The position numbers and the translations under genes were made by a program. Shown here in pieces: positions 11,270-21,291 of a DNA stretch of 64,000 nt. How positions within the stretch are numbered: position 1 is the stretch's first letter; every line of letters starts with the position of its first letter. A model generated the notes under the pieces. That model was not told the origin of the DNA. It searched no databases and saw only the letters and a program-made list of their open reading frames with translations. The DNA is taken from the NCBI GenBank assembly GCA_012934845.2, contig WNNJ02003412.1:1-64000 (forward strand), written 5' to 3'. Source of the stretch: Pomphorhynchus laevis. Lineage: Eukaryota > Acanthocephala > Palaeacanthocephala > Echinorhynchida > Pomphorhynchidae.

Positions 11270-11560
11270 TATTATAATACACAATCATATAGTTATGTTC
11301 CTTTTCAGGTAGAAAGTTGCGATCTTTCTCCAATATCGTTTTTAACATTGAAAATGATCGTTCGACTGGTACCGTTGTTGGCGAGGTTTGACAAAGAATA
11401 GCGTACGTGGCCGGCGATACTTGGGAATTCTTGAAGTTTAAAATATCTCTGACCTCATGTCTTGATAAGGGATCCCGTAGATATTGTTTTATGTTACAAG
11501 GATCATCTCCGAATTGAAAACCCTTAATGCGGTTGTGTGAATTGACTTTTCTTCAGCTTC
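11270..11560 (-). pseudogene. hAT transposase C-terminus (dimerisation region)
   Basis: Minus-strand translation reads DPLSRHEVRDILNFKNSQVS, SPTTVPVERSFSMLKTILEK and RNFLPEKEHNYMIVYYN. The VERSFSMLKxILxxxRNxLxxxxxxxY pattern matches the conserved hAT C-terminal dimerisation block. An intermediate part (LRNP-like and LVALEAEEK) is readable at 11560-11700 in other frames. Together with the 8-bp target duplications this confirms the superfamily. Confidence 0.7.
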
Positions 11561-11736
11561 GAGAGCGACTAAATTTCGGTAGGTATCCTCGCATAGTAGT
11601 TGAACTCCTAAATCTTGAAAAGTGATCGCAAGTGTGGATTTCTTAATTTGTGTAGCGGCATATTCGCAGACAGAAAGCTGTGTACAATTTTCTTTGCCAA
11701 ATCCGTTCGCTCCAGTTTTATAAACGTTCCTTTTGA

Positions 11737-11937
11737 TTAAGAGATAGCAGTCGTCAAATGATGTTGGTGCTTCAAGGTGTTTCTGTGACTATCGACAAAA
11801 TATCGCTTGTCGAAGCGAACACTGGTGCAGCACATTTGACAATAAAGGTCGTTATCCGGTGTACATGTGAATTCTGATGGGAATTCCTGTACTATTCGAA
11901 TAATTTTTTGAATATTCGATTGATGATTTCTTGACAT
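11737..11937 (-). pseudogene. hAT transposase N-terminus (BED-type zinc finger)
   Basis: The 66-codon frame MSRNHQSNIQKIIRIVQEF... contains LYCQMCCTSVRFDKRYFVDS followed by HRNTLKHQHH. This is a C-x2-C ... H-x3-5-H arrangement as in BED zinc fingers that bind transposon ends. It is close to the left end of the element in transposase orientation. The frame stops after 66 residues, where a whole transposase would continue. Similarity to CGG-binding/hAT-type BED proteins is by pattern only. Confidence 0.65.
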
Positions 11938-12307
11938 GTTTATCTTTTTATATTATTTTTGATTACCACAGTTGATATCACCGTCTGATTTGTATCCCTA
12001 TTTATAGATTATCTCTTTAATATGATTCGTCAACGTTGCCGGCATAATTAGTAATTAATAATAAGGTCAAATGATGAAATTGAATCGCGAGGTTAGGTCA
12101 AATGATTATACAGTACAAATAATAAAAAATTGACCCAACAAGAAAAATTGACCGAATATCAAAAAATTGACAAAAAATTGACCTAATAACTTCATAACTA
12201 TAATAATTAATTTGATAAATATGTGACATATGTGCGAATCACAGTAATCCGGATTACTGAAAAAAATTGACTTTATTGACTTTTAGTTGCCCTAGTTATC
12301 ACTCACA

Positions 12308-12312
12308 ATAAG
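12308..12312 (+). repeat. 5-bp target-site duplication (right) of the Ty3/gypsy fossil
   Basis: ATAAG follows the last LTR bases and matches 7127-7131. Beyond it the LINE sequence resumes. Confidence 0.85.
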
Positions 12313-13690
12313 GTTGTGAGAAATGGGGATATCGATAAGCATATGGATTTTAGTATGTGGGTAGGCAGGGGATCGGCAGGTGAGATTTTGCTGGGCAAGG
12401 ACATGAGAATGGATGAGAATTCGTATGTGAGACAGGGAGAAGATGAAAGAGTTCCAGAAGGATGAGGCTAGGCGGGGCAGAGTGGGATAGGATGGAGATC
12501 GGGGTGTGAGAGAGCAACGTGGATACTTTGGTCTAGAGAAATGACGAAAAATCATGGGCATTGATGTTGCACGGCGAAGAGGAGCGATCAAGGATTGAGT
12601 TAAAAGTATGCTAGAGAGTCTTAGAGTTGAATGAAGTGATGATTTTAAGCTGACTGAATGAGTTGCATTTGGTACGTAGTAGATTGAGATGAGATCGGCG
12701 ATGAGCAAGATAGGTATCACGGAAAGACGGAGTGATCGAGCTGAAATCACGTCGGAGATAGTGGTGATATACTCGAAAAGCATGGCGGAGTCGACGCTTT
12801 GAGAGTAGGCATTGGATGTCAAACCATTTGCCACGGTGCAAGCGATGGTGTGGGTGATCTTGAAGGGCAAGAGAAGATCAAGAATGGATGTGAGTTCAGA
12901 GTCGAAAAAAAGGCGAGATCGTGAGGAGAGGAATATGTTATTGTGGGATAGGATAGAAACGATTTGAGTAAGGCAAAGCGGAGAAGTGGGAGGTCAAGAT
13001 TTCTCCAAGGGCGACGTAGGATTGTTTGTGTGTGGAGGGGTGTGATTGTGAGTGAGATCAAGGGTGACGGGAAAGTGATCAGATAGACCAGGATCGAAAA
13101 TGGATAGTGAGGTTTAGGCAGCAAAATGATCGGGAACAGCGAATATGTCGAGTGACCCACCAAGGATATGTGTGGGGGCAGTGGAGATGGGTTTGTAGTT
13201 ATAGTTGGTTAGAATGTTGATGAACTGGATGGACTCGATCGAAGAGGGGCGGTCGAGGCGGATGTTGAAGTCGCCAAGAACGATTGAAGGGATGGAGGAC
13301 AAAGAACATTGGGACAGAAGGTCAGCGAGTTCGGTAAAAAAATGAGGAGCTAAGAGCAAATGAACCAGGACGGTATGCAATGGCGAGATCTAGAGTGGTC
13401 GGGTTAGAAAAACGACAAGTGAGCAATTCAAAAGAGCAAGGTCTGAAAGGGGGATTGATTTTGTGAAGAGACGCAGGGTGACGCGCGAATGCGACGATGC
13501 CGCCATGATTAGAGAATTTAGAAGGGTATAAGCTGAGGGGACGGGCGGATTCGACTAAGGAGCAACCGGCAGAGAGCAGACGGCGAATGGAAAGGTCGTC
13601 AGAATCCGAGTGCTATGATTCGGTGAGGCAGAAGAGATCGATGGATTGCTTGGTGAATAGGTTGAGGATAAGATCGCAGCGAGCACTAAT
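12313..13690 (-). mobile_element. LINE with YTDD RT, 5' part (endonuclease and linker)
   Basis: This is the upstream half of the LINE whose RT lies at 5641-7126. On the minus strand one reads FCLTESWHSDSDDLSIRRLL, HGGIVAFARHP and LDLAIAYRPG. The frame at 13114-13380 follows with IPSIVLGDFNIRLD (GDFN catalytic motif) and ILGGSLDIFAV. Next comes a Ser-Asp-His region (DHFPV near 13080) and the linker WFDIQCLLSKRRLRHAFRVY at about 12830-12770. The sequence meets the gypsy target duplication at 12312 and continues logically at 7126 into the RT fingers. The first codons of the endonuclease are missing at 13690, where it abuts another LINE, as expected for a 5'-truncated insertion. Multiple frame changes are present. 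Confidence 0.85.
13114..13380 (-). pseudogene. LINE endonuclease catalytic fragment
   Basis: An 88-codon frame holds SSIPSIVLGDFNIRLDRPSS and FINILTNYNYKPIS followed by HILGGSLDIFAVPD. This corresponds to the GDFN and LDx(I/L) portions of an APE-type LINE endonuclease. The following SDH motif is in a neighbouring frame. Confidence 0.8.
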
Positions 13691-13794
13691 CGCTCTAGGA
13701 GTTTGCAAGATATGCATGTAAGGCTGATTGGACGGTAGTTCGATAAACGTGATTTATTTCCTTTCTTAAATATCGGGCACACTATTGCGGTTCT

Positions 13795-14127
13795 TTAGTC
13801 ATCAGGTAAGGTCGATGTATATAACGAGGCAACAAAAAGGCGATGAAGAGGTGTACACACAGTTGTAGCGAGTTCTCGCAGCGCAATTGACGGTATGTTG
13901 TCTGGCCAAGAGGAATTAGTTCTTAGTAGTCTTCTTAGTTCCAAAAATACATTATTTAGTTGAACGATTTTTAGGCATTCCCCTAGATTAGCTGAGGTAT
14001 TATTCCTTTCAAAACGTCCGAGCGTTACCTTCTTACAGATTGATGACGGGTTCGCCATTGCAAATTCGTTTGCAAATAAATCAGCAATCGATTTTTGGTC
14101 GCATACCAAGTTGTCCGCATCGTCCAA
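13795..14127 (-). pseudogene. CR1-like LINE linker between endonuclease and RT
   Basis: A 110-codon frame contains KSIADLFANEFAMAN, LLRTNSSWPDNIPSIALREL and HRLFVASLYTSTLPDD, which correspond to the connector and first RT helix of CR1-group ORF2. The adjoining frame (VCPIFKKGNKSRLSNYRPIS) completes the RT fingers. It supports the element being coding-derived rather than a random open frame. Confidence 0.8.
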
Positions 14128-14676
14128 TACGCATTGTAGTTGAGCGTGTCTTGATTTACTCTGCTTGGTTACAAACCAATAGAATCGCTTTGGGTTAGAT
14201 CGAATTTGGGAACATAGATTATTCAGGAATGTCCGTTGCTCATTACGTTTAATTGACGTCGCGTAGTTTCGAGCTTTACTGTAAGCCTCGAAAGTGCCGT
14301 GTCCAGTTCTGTATTAGTGAAATACCAAGTCGCGATTTTTGATTGCCTGTCTTACAGAGTGTACGAGCCACTGAGTTGCTTGCCTTGGTTTCGTTTTTAC
14401 GTTCATGTTAGTTAAAAATATGTCAATCAGGTGTCGGAGCACCTCTCGAAAATCGTTCCATACCATGTTTACGCCTACAGAGAATGTATCAAGCCACTAA
14501 TGATGTGACAAAAGTGCGGCAATAGTGGTGTAGTCAGTTTTGTATACGTTGATTCTGGAAACAGGAGGCACAAGATCCTTGACGATGTTTGGAAATGTCA
14601 GTTCTATAATTAGCACGAGATGATCGCTGGATCCTAAGGGAGACCTAAAGTTTACGTGTTTGACGTCATTGATGTT

Positions 14677-15132
14677 TTATGAGGGGCACAAGTCCAGAAG
14701 TGATGTGGACTCGTTTCTTATTCTCGTGAATTCGTGGACATGTTGCACTAGGTTATGGTCTATGAAATATTCCAAAAGTAATTTTGACTCAATGTCACAG
14801 TTTTCCGTTTGTGAATAATCATTCCAACTTACATGATGCATATTACAGTCACCGCAGATTAACAACCCCTTCCAATGCAAGTGACGGTTGATCGAATTCA
14901 TAATGTCGATAGTTGGTGATCTGGGATAGCGATAGAACAAACCAACAGTAATATTTGATTCCATGTTGGATTTAACTTTGATCCAGATGAGTTCGTTACC
15001 AGTTGAGTTATCAACAGTTGATTCGAGAATTTCACTGTATAGGGCATCAGAAACAAATATGGCCACACCTTCACCACGTGAAGTTGTCTGCTCTGTGAAC
15101 ACTGTACCCAGATATTGCGATTTCAGTATCAC
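14677..15132 (-). pseudogene. CR1-like LINE endonuclease fragment
   Basis: This 151-codon frame covers most of the endonuclease core: EQTTSRGEGVAIFVSDALYS, NELIWIKVKS, GDCNMHHVSWNDYS (GDxN motif, Cys in place of the usual Phe) and STSLLDLCPS, after which the frame stops before the SDH motif. It is the same clade as the LINE at the left edge, judging by the shared GDxNM..V.W and LLDLC blocks. Confidence 0.85.
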
Positions 15133-15199
15133 TGATCGACGATGAGAGCCATGTTTCGGAATGTTTTGGAATCCTGTGAGAAATTAAGTACTCTCGTAA

Positions 15200-16040
15200 T
15201 CAACGGATACGCATTTGTGCTCTATGTAAAGAATAACTAGAAGGTCCACATACGCAACAAGCCAGTAAAAACGCTTTCTGCATCTGAGTATCGTCTAACA
15301 TCATGAAGAATTGCTGGTGTCCTTATAGTTATCACAAAAGCAGTCGAAACGCACCCTAACCACTTCATCCGACTGACGATGACTGCTGGGTGGTTAGGAG
15401 CGTCTCAGAGTGATACATTAGACTGATGGAGCTGATGATCAAAGTCCAGTTATTTAGCAGCAAATATGGATTTAAAATCAATCGTAGTCAGTTTTGGCTC
15501 CTGAATCACAGTTTCAAGCGATTTTTCACACTACCAATTTATAAAATGACGCATCATGAGGAATTGTTAAATAGGAAGGCACTAAAGAAAATGTTTTTCT
15601 AAAGACAATAAAACGAAACAATGCTTACATAAAGGTTAAAAATTAATGAAAATTGATGTTTACGCTTTATTTTAAAATTATAATTAAATTAAGTGGCATT
15701 CTAAGTATTCAATTTTATTTTGAGTTATAAAGGAACAAATTATTTACAATTTACGAAACTGAATCGTCAACGTGAACATGTAAATAAAAAAGTAATTTCA
15801 ACATAAGAATAATATGAAGTTTGCGGAGTCCGTGCAAGGCATGTTGATGCATTTTAATATTTACAAGCCGAAACTTATCAAAAAAATAAAACGTTAGTTT
15901 CTGGAAGAAATAAGTAATAATTTATTGTTTATTAATAAATAAATATAATAATGAATATTTATTAATTAATTTACAGTAATAATTTATTGTTGAAATTTGT
16001 TGAAATTTTGAAATCATAAAATCTACACATAAATAGGCAA
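15200..16040. other. Gene-free spacer
   Basis: The first part (15200-15500) may be residual 5' sequence of the LINE. The remainder is AT-rich and I see no coding, RNA or repeat signal that I can name. Confidence 0.4.
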
Positions 16041-16047
16041 TTCTTTG

Positions 16048-16048
<1 letters not shown>

Positions 16049-16119
<71 letters not shown>
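16049..16119. repeat. (TA)n microsatellite
   Basis: About 35 perfect TA units. The apparent Tyr-Ile frame across it is an artefact of the repeat. Confidence 0.98.
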
Positions 16120-16121
<2 letters not shown>

Positions 16122-16255
16122 ATTTCACAGTATAGCATTCTTTACTATTTCACAGTATAGTAAAATTTTACTATTTCATTTTACTTATAGTAAAATTTTA
16201 CTATTTCATTCTTTACTATTTCATTCTATACTATTTCACAGTATAGCATTCTTAA
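16120..16255. repeat. Minisatellite of actatttcacagtatag-like units
   Basis: Directly after the TA run, variants of ctatttcacagtatag and tagtaaaattttactatttc alternate for about 135 bp. Units are imperfect and partly palindromic (tagtaaaattttacta). Confidence 0.8.
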
Positions 16256-16631
16256 GGCATTAGTCTGAATGTCTAACAACTTTGCTCTCTCGGGGACTAA
16301 TATACACAAGTTTGTCTTGTCCTATTGAACAATTCAGTGTCCATAATAACAGAACGACGATCGACGCAAAAGAAATTGATACAACATTTTATGTTAGGTA
16401 ATTATACTTCTTTGAATTATCTAATGTTCAAATTTTAATTATATCGGTATAAATATCACTTTGAGTTCATAAGTTGGGTATCGTCTACATACGAATTATA
16501 ACTATCAAACTACGACTTTCCGCACAATAAATGCATCTCTATTTCCATCATTACATATTAACCGATAGTTTAAAAATGCAGATACCAAGTTATTTAAATA
16601 TTCATATAAATTAAGCTACAAAAAAATTAAG

Positions 16632-16800
16632 AAAATTAAGCTACAATGAAATTGTGAAATCATAAAATCAATACATACAATTTAAACAAAGAAGTTAATG
16701 ATGATCACCTATGGCAGATTTTAAATGGGCTACTGCGTTTTTATATACACGAAATAAATGAAAAATGACACATGGAATTGAATGCTGTGCTGATTTTAAA
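16632..16800 (+). repeat. Dispersed repeat, left arm of a 4.5-kb-spaced inverted pair
   Basis: About 169 bp here match, as reverse complement and at high identity, 21292-21459. Shared landmarks are gttaatgatgatcacctatg, ggcagattttaaatgggcta and atggaattgaatgctgtgct. The minus-strand frame at 16695-16913 crosses it but resembles nothing I know. Confidence 0.85.
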
Positions 16801-17026
16801 CACAATATAGTTTCTTTTTGAACCTTATTTTGCACAGCCTTATGCGCAAATAAAAGTACAAGCCTTCTGATGAGTGAAGGGGAACCATTGCAAGGCATTA
16901 GCGGACGATACAATACTAATATACCAGACTAAATTCTGGCATAATGTTGTTAATTAATTCAGTCTATTAATTCAAAAAATGTTTTAGAGCTCTATAAACC
17001 ATTTTTATATAAAAATGGTTTAAATC

Positions 17027-17395
17027 TTGCATGTTGTGAGTAAAGTAACTTTTCTCGTAACTTTTCGTCTCATTGCTGTCGGCTCCCCGTCGTTCATCAA
17101 CCTCCCTTCCTTAGACGACACTTGCCTCACCTCGCTATCGCGGCGTTCCCGTCATACCCTTTTACTTCACGTTCCCAATTACTCCAACTGCGGTCTCAGA
17201 TCATTCTCGTCGCCGCCCCACTCGCATGGAATCAGCTCCCACTCGACGCCTGTCGCGCTCTGTCCTTTATTGCATTCAAATGGCGCATCTGTACCCACCT
17301 CCTCAAAACATGATTTAGATTCTTTTAGATTTTTTGTTGTTGTGGTCATGTAAGCGTGCTCCGGCACGCATTTGCCACGTAAAAATGAATCGTTT
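17027..17395 (+). mobile_element. LINE 3' end, same family as 5641-7126
   Basis: Plus-strand copy of the YTDD LINE tail. It encodes TFRLIAVGSPSFINLPSLDD, RSRHTLLLHVPNYSN and LRSFSSPPH/AAPLAWNQLPLDACRA across two frames. The end gtggtcatgtaagcgtgctc followed by a short hairpin (cgtgctccggcacg) is shared with the copy at 5640-5700. It is 5'-truncated within the ORF2 tail, the usual state of LINE insertions. Confidence 0.88.
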
Positions 17396-17770
17396 TTAAG
17401 GTGTATAAAATTGGAAGTAATGAAAAATGATACCGTAGCTGGTTTCTGCTTCGAAATCACATAGCAAAATTGACTATATAATTTTGAGAAATAATAACAA
17501 AAAACTGCCCAAATGGGCGTTTATTTGAAAAAAAATCAACAAATATTTCGCTTGCTTAAATAAGACAGTCACGGAAGAATTCAACACCATTACATGCTGG
17601 TTGCGATCTTTCTTCGAAGCTGTAATAATTCTCTGTGTTCGCTTGTTGTGGGTGGTCTGTCATTAGCTGCCCAATCCACCGCATTCCCAGCTCTTTCCGC
17701 CGCTTAGAATCGGCAATCCTCCATGTAGTCAAACAAAATGGAAAGTTTGACGATTATCGTGATGTAAGAG

Positions 17771-18076
17771 CTAGTGCGTTAATATACCAGCACGCTGTTG
17801 CCGATTACATCGATGATCACTGCGTATATTGCTTTGACCCACTTGGAGACATCGGTCAGATTCTTCAACGTACTGTATTCTGCACTCTCGACATGTGCCA
17901 AAATATACGATACCTTCGGTGTTGCAGTCTACATCGCCCTTTATATTGTGTCTGATACCTGTCGTTGTCGATACTATTTGGTTTGTGCTCAGCATTGCTT
18001 TACAGCACATACATTGTGGATGATTGCAGGGAATCCATTTTGAAGTTGTAAGAAATGATACCGTAACGAAATCCAT
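17771..18076 (-). pseudogene. Penelope-like element GIY-YIG endonuclease region
   Basis: The minus frame contains CNHPQCMCCKAML, TTTGIRHNIKGDVDCNTEG, IVYFGTCRECRIQYVEESDR and LQVGQSNIRSDHR. The pattern C-x-C-C, then CNTxxIVY...C..C..QYV.E..R.L..R...HRSD is that of the C-terminal GIY-YIG nuclease of canonical Penelope-like elements (IVY and QYV being the GIY and YIG positions). The fragment is immediately followed on the opposite strand by a Penelope RT start, so two fragments lie head to head. It is degraded. Confidence 0.75.
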
Positions 18077-18089
18077 TCACCAATGAAGA

Positions 18090-18483
18090 AAATACCGCAA
18101 TTACCGAACTAAAAAACAATTCAAGTTATTCAAATACCTAATAAAGGATCAGGAATCGTACTCCTCGATAAACAGGAATATCTGAAAAAGTTGAAAGATT
18201 TGATCTCCGATTCTAATCGTTTTACGGTTACATCCAAAACTCACACGGCCAAACTTAAAACTGAAATAAATAAAATTGCAAATCAATACAAAAACACCAA
18301 CCCCTCGCTGTGGGGGAAACTCCGAAGATTCGGTCAATACCAATATGTTTATATATACGGCTTGCGAAAAACTCACAAGGATGAAAATAACCCATCTCTG
18401 AGACCTATCATTAGCATGTCGGGAACTGTTACACGTGATATCGCTCAATTTATTAATAATATAATATACAGATACCGTTGACA
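18090..18483 (+). pseudogene. Penelope-like element RT, N-terminal part
   Basis: The plus frame reads NKGSGIVLLDKQEYLKKLKD (the DKGxGxVxxDxxxY motif), then YQYVYIYGLRKTHKDENNPS and LRPIISMSGTVTRDIAQFIN (the YGLPKIHK and LRPIIS motifs of Penelope RT fingers). It stops at 18483, before the catalytic palm. Beside it lies a GIY-YIG fragment on the opposite strand. In canonical elements GIY-YIG follows RT on the same strand, so at least one inversion or a second insertion has occurred. Confidence 0.8.
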
Positions 18484-19020
18484 ATAATTGATAGATTATT
18501 GTCGAGGATCTATCAATCAGCTCAATGTATCATATTGAAAATAAATTGCTGAAACCTTACGATCGAAATATCAAACCATCATTTATTTTATAAGCACATT
18601 ATGTGAAATCACATAATGTGATTTAAAAATAATGTTATTTTTTCTGATTCATATCAGAAATCAGATATTGTATCATTACTTCAATACTTCCTACTCAATG
18701 CATCTTAAGGTGTGTGATCGAAGCCAGTTTCAATCGGCAACAATAGCAAATAGGTTACGAATTCCATTCGGAATTCTGTCCATTGTTTGCTGTTTTGAAA
18801 TCGGACCGTTTGACATTTAGTGTTTTTCATAATGTTTAGGGTTTAGAGTGTTGGTCATTATAGTGTTTAGTGTTCGTTGCTTCTATAGTAAACGTTTAGT
18901 GCCTGTTTCTAAGTGACGTGCAGCTTCAATTTTGTAATTATGTTTATCCAATATAACCACTTGTCATCATTTAACTCCACGCTTTCTCATTGGTCTTGAA
19001 AGAGATAAATACTTTCGGCA
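18484..19020. other. Gene-free spacer with small hairpins
   Basis: No coding signal is seen. Short hairpins are visible, such as gacaataat...attattgtc at 18479-18510 and cacattatgtg...cacataatgtg near 18595-18620. A cluster of tgtttagtgtt-like repeats occupies 18820-18900. Confidence 0.4.
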
Positions 19021-19024
19021 AATT

Positions 19025-19270
19025 ATGCGAGTCAGCTGTAGAAGAATTTATTCGATGAGTTTCTTCAAAGACTTTCTTGTTACAGGCCACGCTGGATTGA
19101 TTTATTACTGGCCTTGCAACGAATTTAACGACCGAACTCTATATGGAAAGCGGCCATTGAATATATCTAACAACTTGATTGAAAATAAAGAAAAAGTTAA
19201 ATCAGTAAAGTTAGATGCATTGCCATCAATTTTATATGTACTTAATAATTATGTCCTTATTCTTGTGTAA
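19025..19270 (+). CDS. Unrecognised exon-like open frame
   Basis: An 81-codon frame starts MRVSCRRIYSMSFFKDF and contains HAGLIYYWPCNEFNDRTLYG, a stretch faintly like the first strand of LamG/concanavalin-type domains (LxxYWPFxxxxxD). The match is too short to name. Composition is less AT-biased than the surroundings up to about 19210, after which it looks like random AT-rich DNA. The real coding part, if any, may end at a splice site near 19235. It could equally be a transposon fragment. Confidence 0.2.
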   Translation: MRVSCRRIYSMSFFKDFLVTGHAGLIYYWPCNEFNDRTLYGKRPLNISNNLIENKEKVKSVKLDALPSILYVLNNYVLILV

Positions 19271-19518
19271 TTCGTTTAATGCATTCAGTAATGTCCTGCC
19301 CACATTATGCTTAGAATACTTATTCGGTGCAACTTATGATTAACTCACCTTAACTCATGATTTTAATTGCAGACTCTTTTGTATTCTGGTCATTTATATT
19401 CGCAAGGCATCGTTTTGTAATAGTTTCAATAGTACGTTTGGGCCATTATTTATATAATCGCAAGTATTTGTTAACAGCATTAAAGGAACACTTTTTATAT
19501 TTTAAAGAACTTGTAAAA

Positions 19519-19740
19519 TAAGTTCTTTCATTTACTCTTAAATTTACATTAATTCATGAGCATGATGAATTCAAGCAACATATTTGAAATAAATTAATCT
19601 AAAAAATTAAATATTTTTTTACTTCTTAAATAAGTAATAAGTTCTAAATAAACTTATTTAAGATAAATAAGATTTTATTTACTCTTAAATTTACATTAAT
19701 TTATGAGCATGATGTATTCAAACAACATATTTGAAAATAA
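19519..19740. repeat. Pair of ~75-bp direct repeats
   Basis: tttactcttaaatttacatt followed by aattcatgagcatgatgaat and caacatatttgaaataaa (19529-19595) recurs nearly unchanged at 19677-19740. The spacing is about 148 bp. No coding potential is seen. Confidence 0.75.
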
Positions 19741-20640
19741 AAATAATTTTTTTACTATATGTACATTCAATAACATTTAAATAGCGCCGTTACTTACTAT
19801 TTAAATGTAACTAAGAACAATTATAAACAATTATGAACTGCCAAAAAATACATTTTGTATATCCACCGGTCAAGTACAGGTAGATAAAAAAGCGTATCGA
19901 AAAATTTGTCTCAAAACAGCTATACTTAAAATTATTATTTTGCTATTTCTTAGGATTATATACGTGTCAAGAATTTAAAATAATTTATTGCTTGTTTTTC
20001 GATTAAAATAAAATTTATTAAATAAAATATTGAATTTATTTAAACTTAATTATTGAAAAATGTTTTATTTTAAATTTTTTTTGGAAAATAATTACTGTTT
20101 TTTGCTGATAACGGACACATTGATATTGTCTAGACTTTTCACAATCATGGGGATTCTAGTTGTATCAACAATTTTAAAATATTTTCATTTTTAAAACGTT
20201 CTGCGAGTTTTGTTTTACAATTTGGCAAGCACACGGTCCCCATTTGACTAGGTTTATTAAATAATTCTTAACGCAGAACATCGCATTTTAGAATTTGTGA
20301 AGTGAATTTTTTTTACATAGAGGATACAATAGCAAAAAGTTCGTCAAATATAGCAAAAGTTAGTTTTTACTCTGTTTGTAAAGCTTGAAAAGACAAAGTG
20401 AAATTACACTCCAACTCTTCAATGCCCGAAAATTTCGAATACACACTATATGAGTATATTGTCTAGAAAGTTATTACATAAATTTTATATAAATCACACA
20501 TTTCTTTTTTAAAATGTGGTCGCTTAGTCTACTTGAAATGTGTTTTGCTATCAAAACTACATCTGACTCATACCTGCGTATATAAGTTAAAAAGGAGTAA
20601 AAATATCAAAAAGAAAAAAGCTTTATCGGTTGGAGTTAAT
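19741..20640. other. Gene-free AT-rich DNA
   Basis: I find no credible coding or RNA feature in this stretch. Confidence 0.5.
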
Positions 20641-20676
20641 ATTCTTAAAAAATGCCGAACATAAAAGAACGTAAGT
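20579..20676 (+). promoter_or_regulatory. Possible first exon with TATA-like box and splice donor
   Basis: A tatataag box at 20579-20586 lies about 65 bp before aaaaaATG at 20652. That ATG opens a short frame (MPNIKE) ending at 20670 directly before gtaagt, a consensus 5' splice site. This is the look of a short first coding exon, but no matching downstream exon can be identified by eye. Such arrangements also occur by chance in AT-rich DNA. Confidence 0.2.
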
Positions 20677-21291
20677 GTATTTTTAAATTTTAGCTTAGAT
20701 TCAAAGTATTAATATTGAAATGTTACTAAACGTTTCCAAAATTCTGGTTATGGTAAAATTCCGTTTATTCATTATGTAAATGCATTATTTATATTTATCT
20801 GATAGCATTTTATATAACGTTTTAGCTTGCATCTATTCATTACTCTATTGGTTTAAAATTCCAAACTATATCGAATAAACAAGTGATTTTTAACTTCAGA
20901 AGCGCTTTTCAATATTTAGAAATATAGAATATATTGTAGCATGCAAGCTTGGTCTCGGTATATGACATTTACTAACGGCAAATGTTATAATATTTTTCAT
21001 ATTTAAAACAGAACGAATTCAAATTTAACAACCTTTTCATTGAACTCGTTATTTTATCATAAAATTAATAATTTTTAATATTATTTTTTCATATAAAAAT
21101 GGTATATAGAGATCTAAAATATATATTTTTTGGCATCAATAGACTGTACGATAAACTATGCTAAATACATTCGTTTACAAATATAATTTTTAATTACTAT
21201 GAATAAATGCATTGTTCAATTTGTTCATAATTGTACGAAGGCGCATTTGGACAGTATCTTAGGTGTGTATTTGTTTTTAAGTTTGCCATTA

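Larger units (their letters stand above)
11075..12294 (-). mobile_element. hAT-superfamily DNA transposon, degraded
   Basis: A 1,220-bp element begins CAGGGCAACTAAAA and ends in the inverted form (TTTTAGTTGCCCTA), flanked on both sides by the 8-bp duplication GTTATCAC (11067-11074 and 12295-12302). Eight-base duplications and CAGGG-type ends are diagnostic of hAT elements. Subterminal DNA has repeated attgacct/aattgac motifs at both ends (11090-11165 and 12120-12280), likely transposase-binding repeats. The minus strand carries a BED-finger N-terminus and a dimerisation-like C-terminus of a transposase, separated by stops and frame changes and with a large central part missing. The copy is therefore dead by itself but could be mobilised in trans. 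Confidence 0.9.
7132..12307 (+). mobile_element. Ty3/gypsy LTR retrotransposon fossil, broken
   Basis: A plus-strand Ty3/gypsy-type element with short LTRs. The parts appear in family order. A Gag-like protein (about 7280-8050) carries two CCHC zinc knuckles (CYFC...H...C and CSFC...H...C). It is followed by an aspartic protease with LIDTGSSSNFV (about 8160-8530), reverse transcriptase (about 8550-9250, FQRMPFGLTNA), RNase H (about 9420-9830, VETDASLHAIGAV) and integrase (about 9880-10890, with HSDGGSSFMS and SPYNPVSNGQIERYN). No envelope-like gene is seen. The coding region is broken in several places (roughly half a dozen or more), so it is a fossil. Intact target duplications but LTRs of unequal length suggest moderate age. 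It sits inside a LINE and itself hosts a hAT transposon. Confidence 0.93.
13690..15200 (-). mobile_element. CR1-like LINE, 5' part (endonuclease and RT start)
   Basis: Minus-strand reading from 15200: SETWLSSSISDTEIAISGY, then GEGVAIFVSDALY, VGLFYRYPRSPTI, LLICGDCNMHHVSWND, LLDLCPS, SPLGSSDHLVL (endonuclease). The linker with RDLVFH and YSKARNYATSIKRNE follows, then the frame at 13795-14127 (FANEFAMANPSS, SWPDNIPSIALRELA), and finally VCPIFKKGNKSRLSNYRPIS and KLLERLV (RT fingers) at 13782-13680. There the sequence changes abruptly into the endonuclease of another LINE, read on the same strand. This LINE was therefore hit by the YTDD LINE. Its own RT palm may be the piece at 3667-4870. Confidence 0.87.

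Noticed and set aside
16045-16263. 72-codon plus frame starting in the TA run
   Set aside because: It is Tyr-Ile repeats from (TA)n followed by a minisatellite; no protein character.
17635-18043. Plus-strand frames of 106 and 81 codons
   Set aside because: They are shadows of the minus-strand Penelope GIY-YIG region, which has recognisable motifs.
19025-19270. LamG-domain exon
   Set aside because: Only about 20 residues resemble the start of such domains; too little to name, so it is left as unrecognised.
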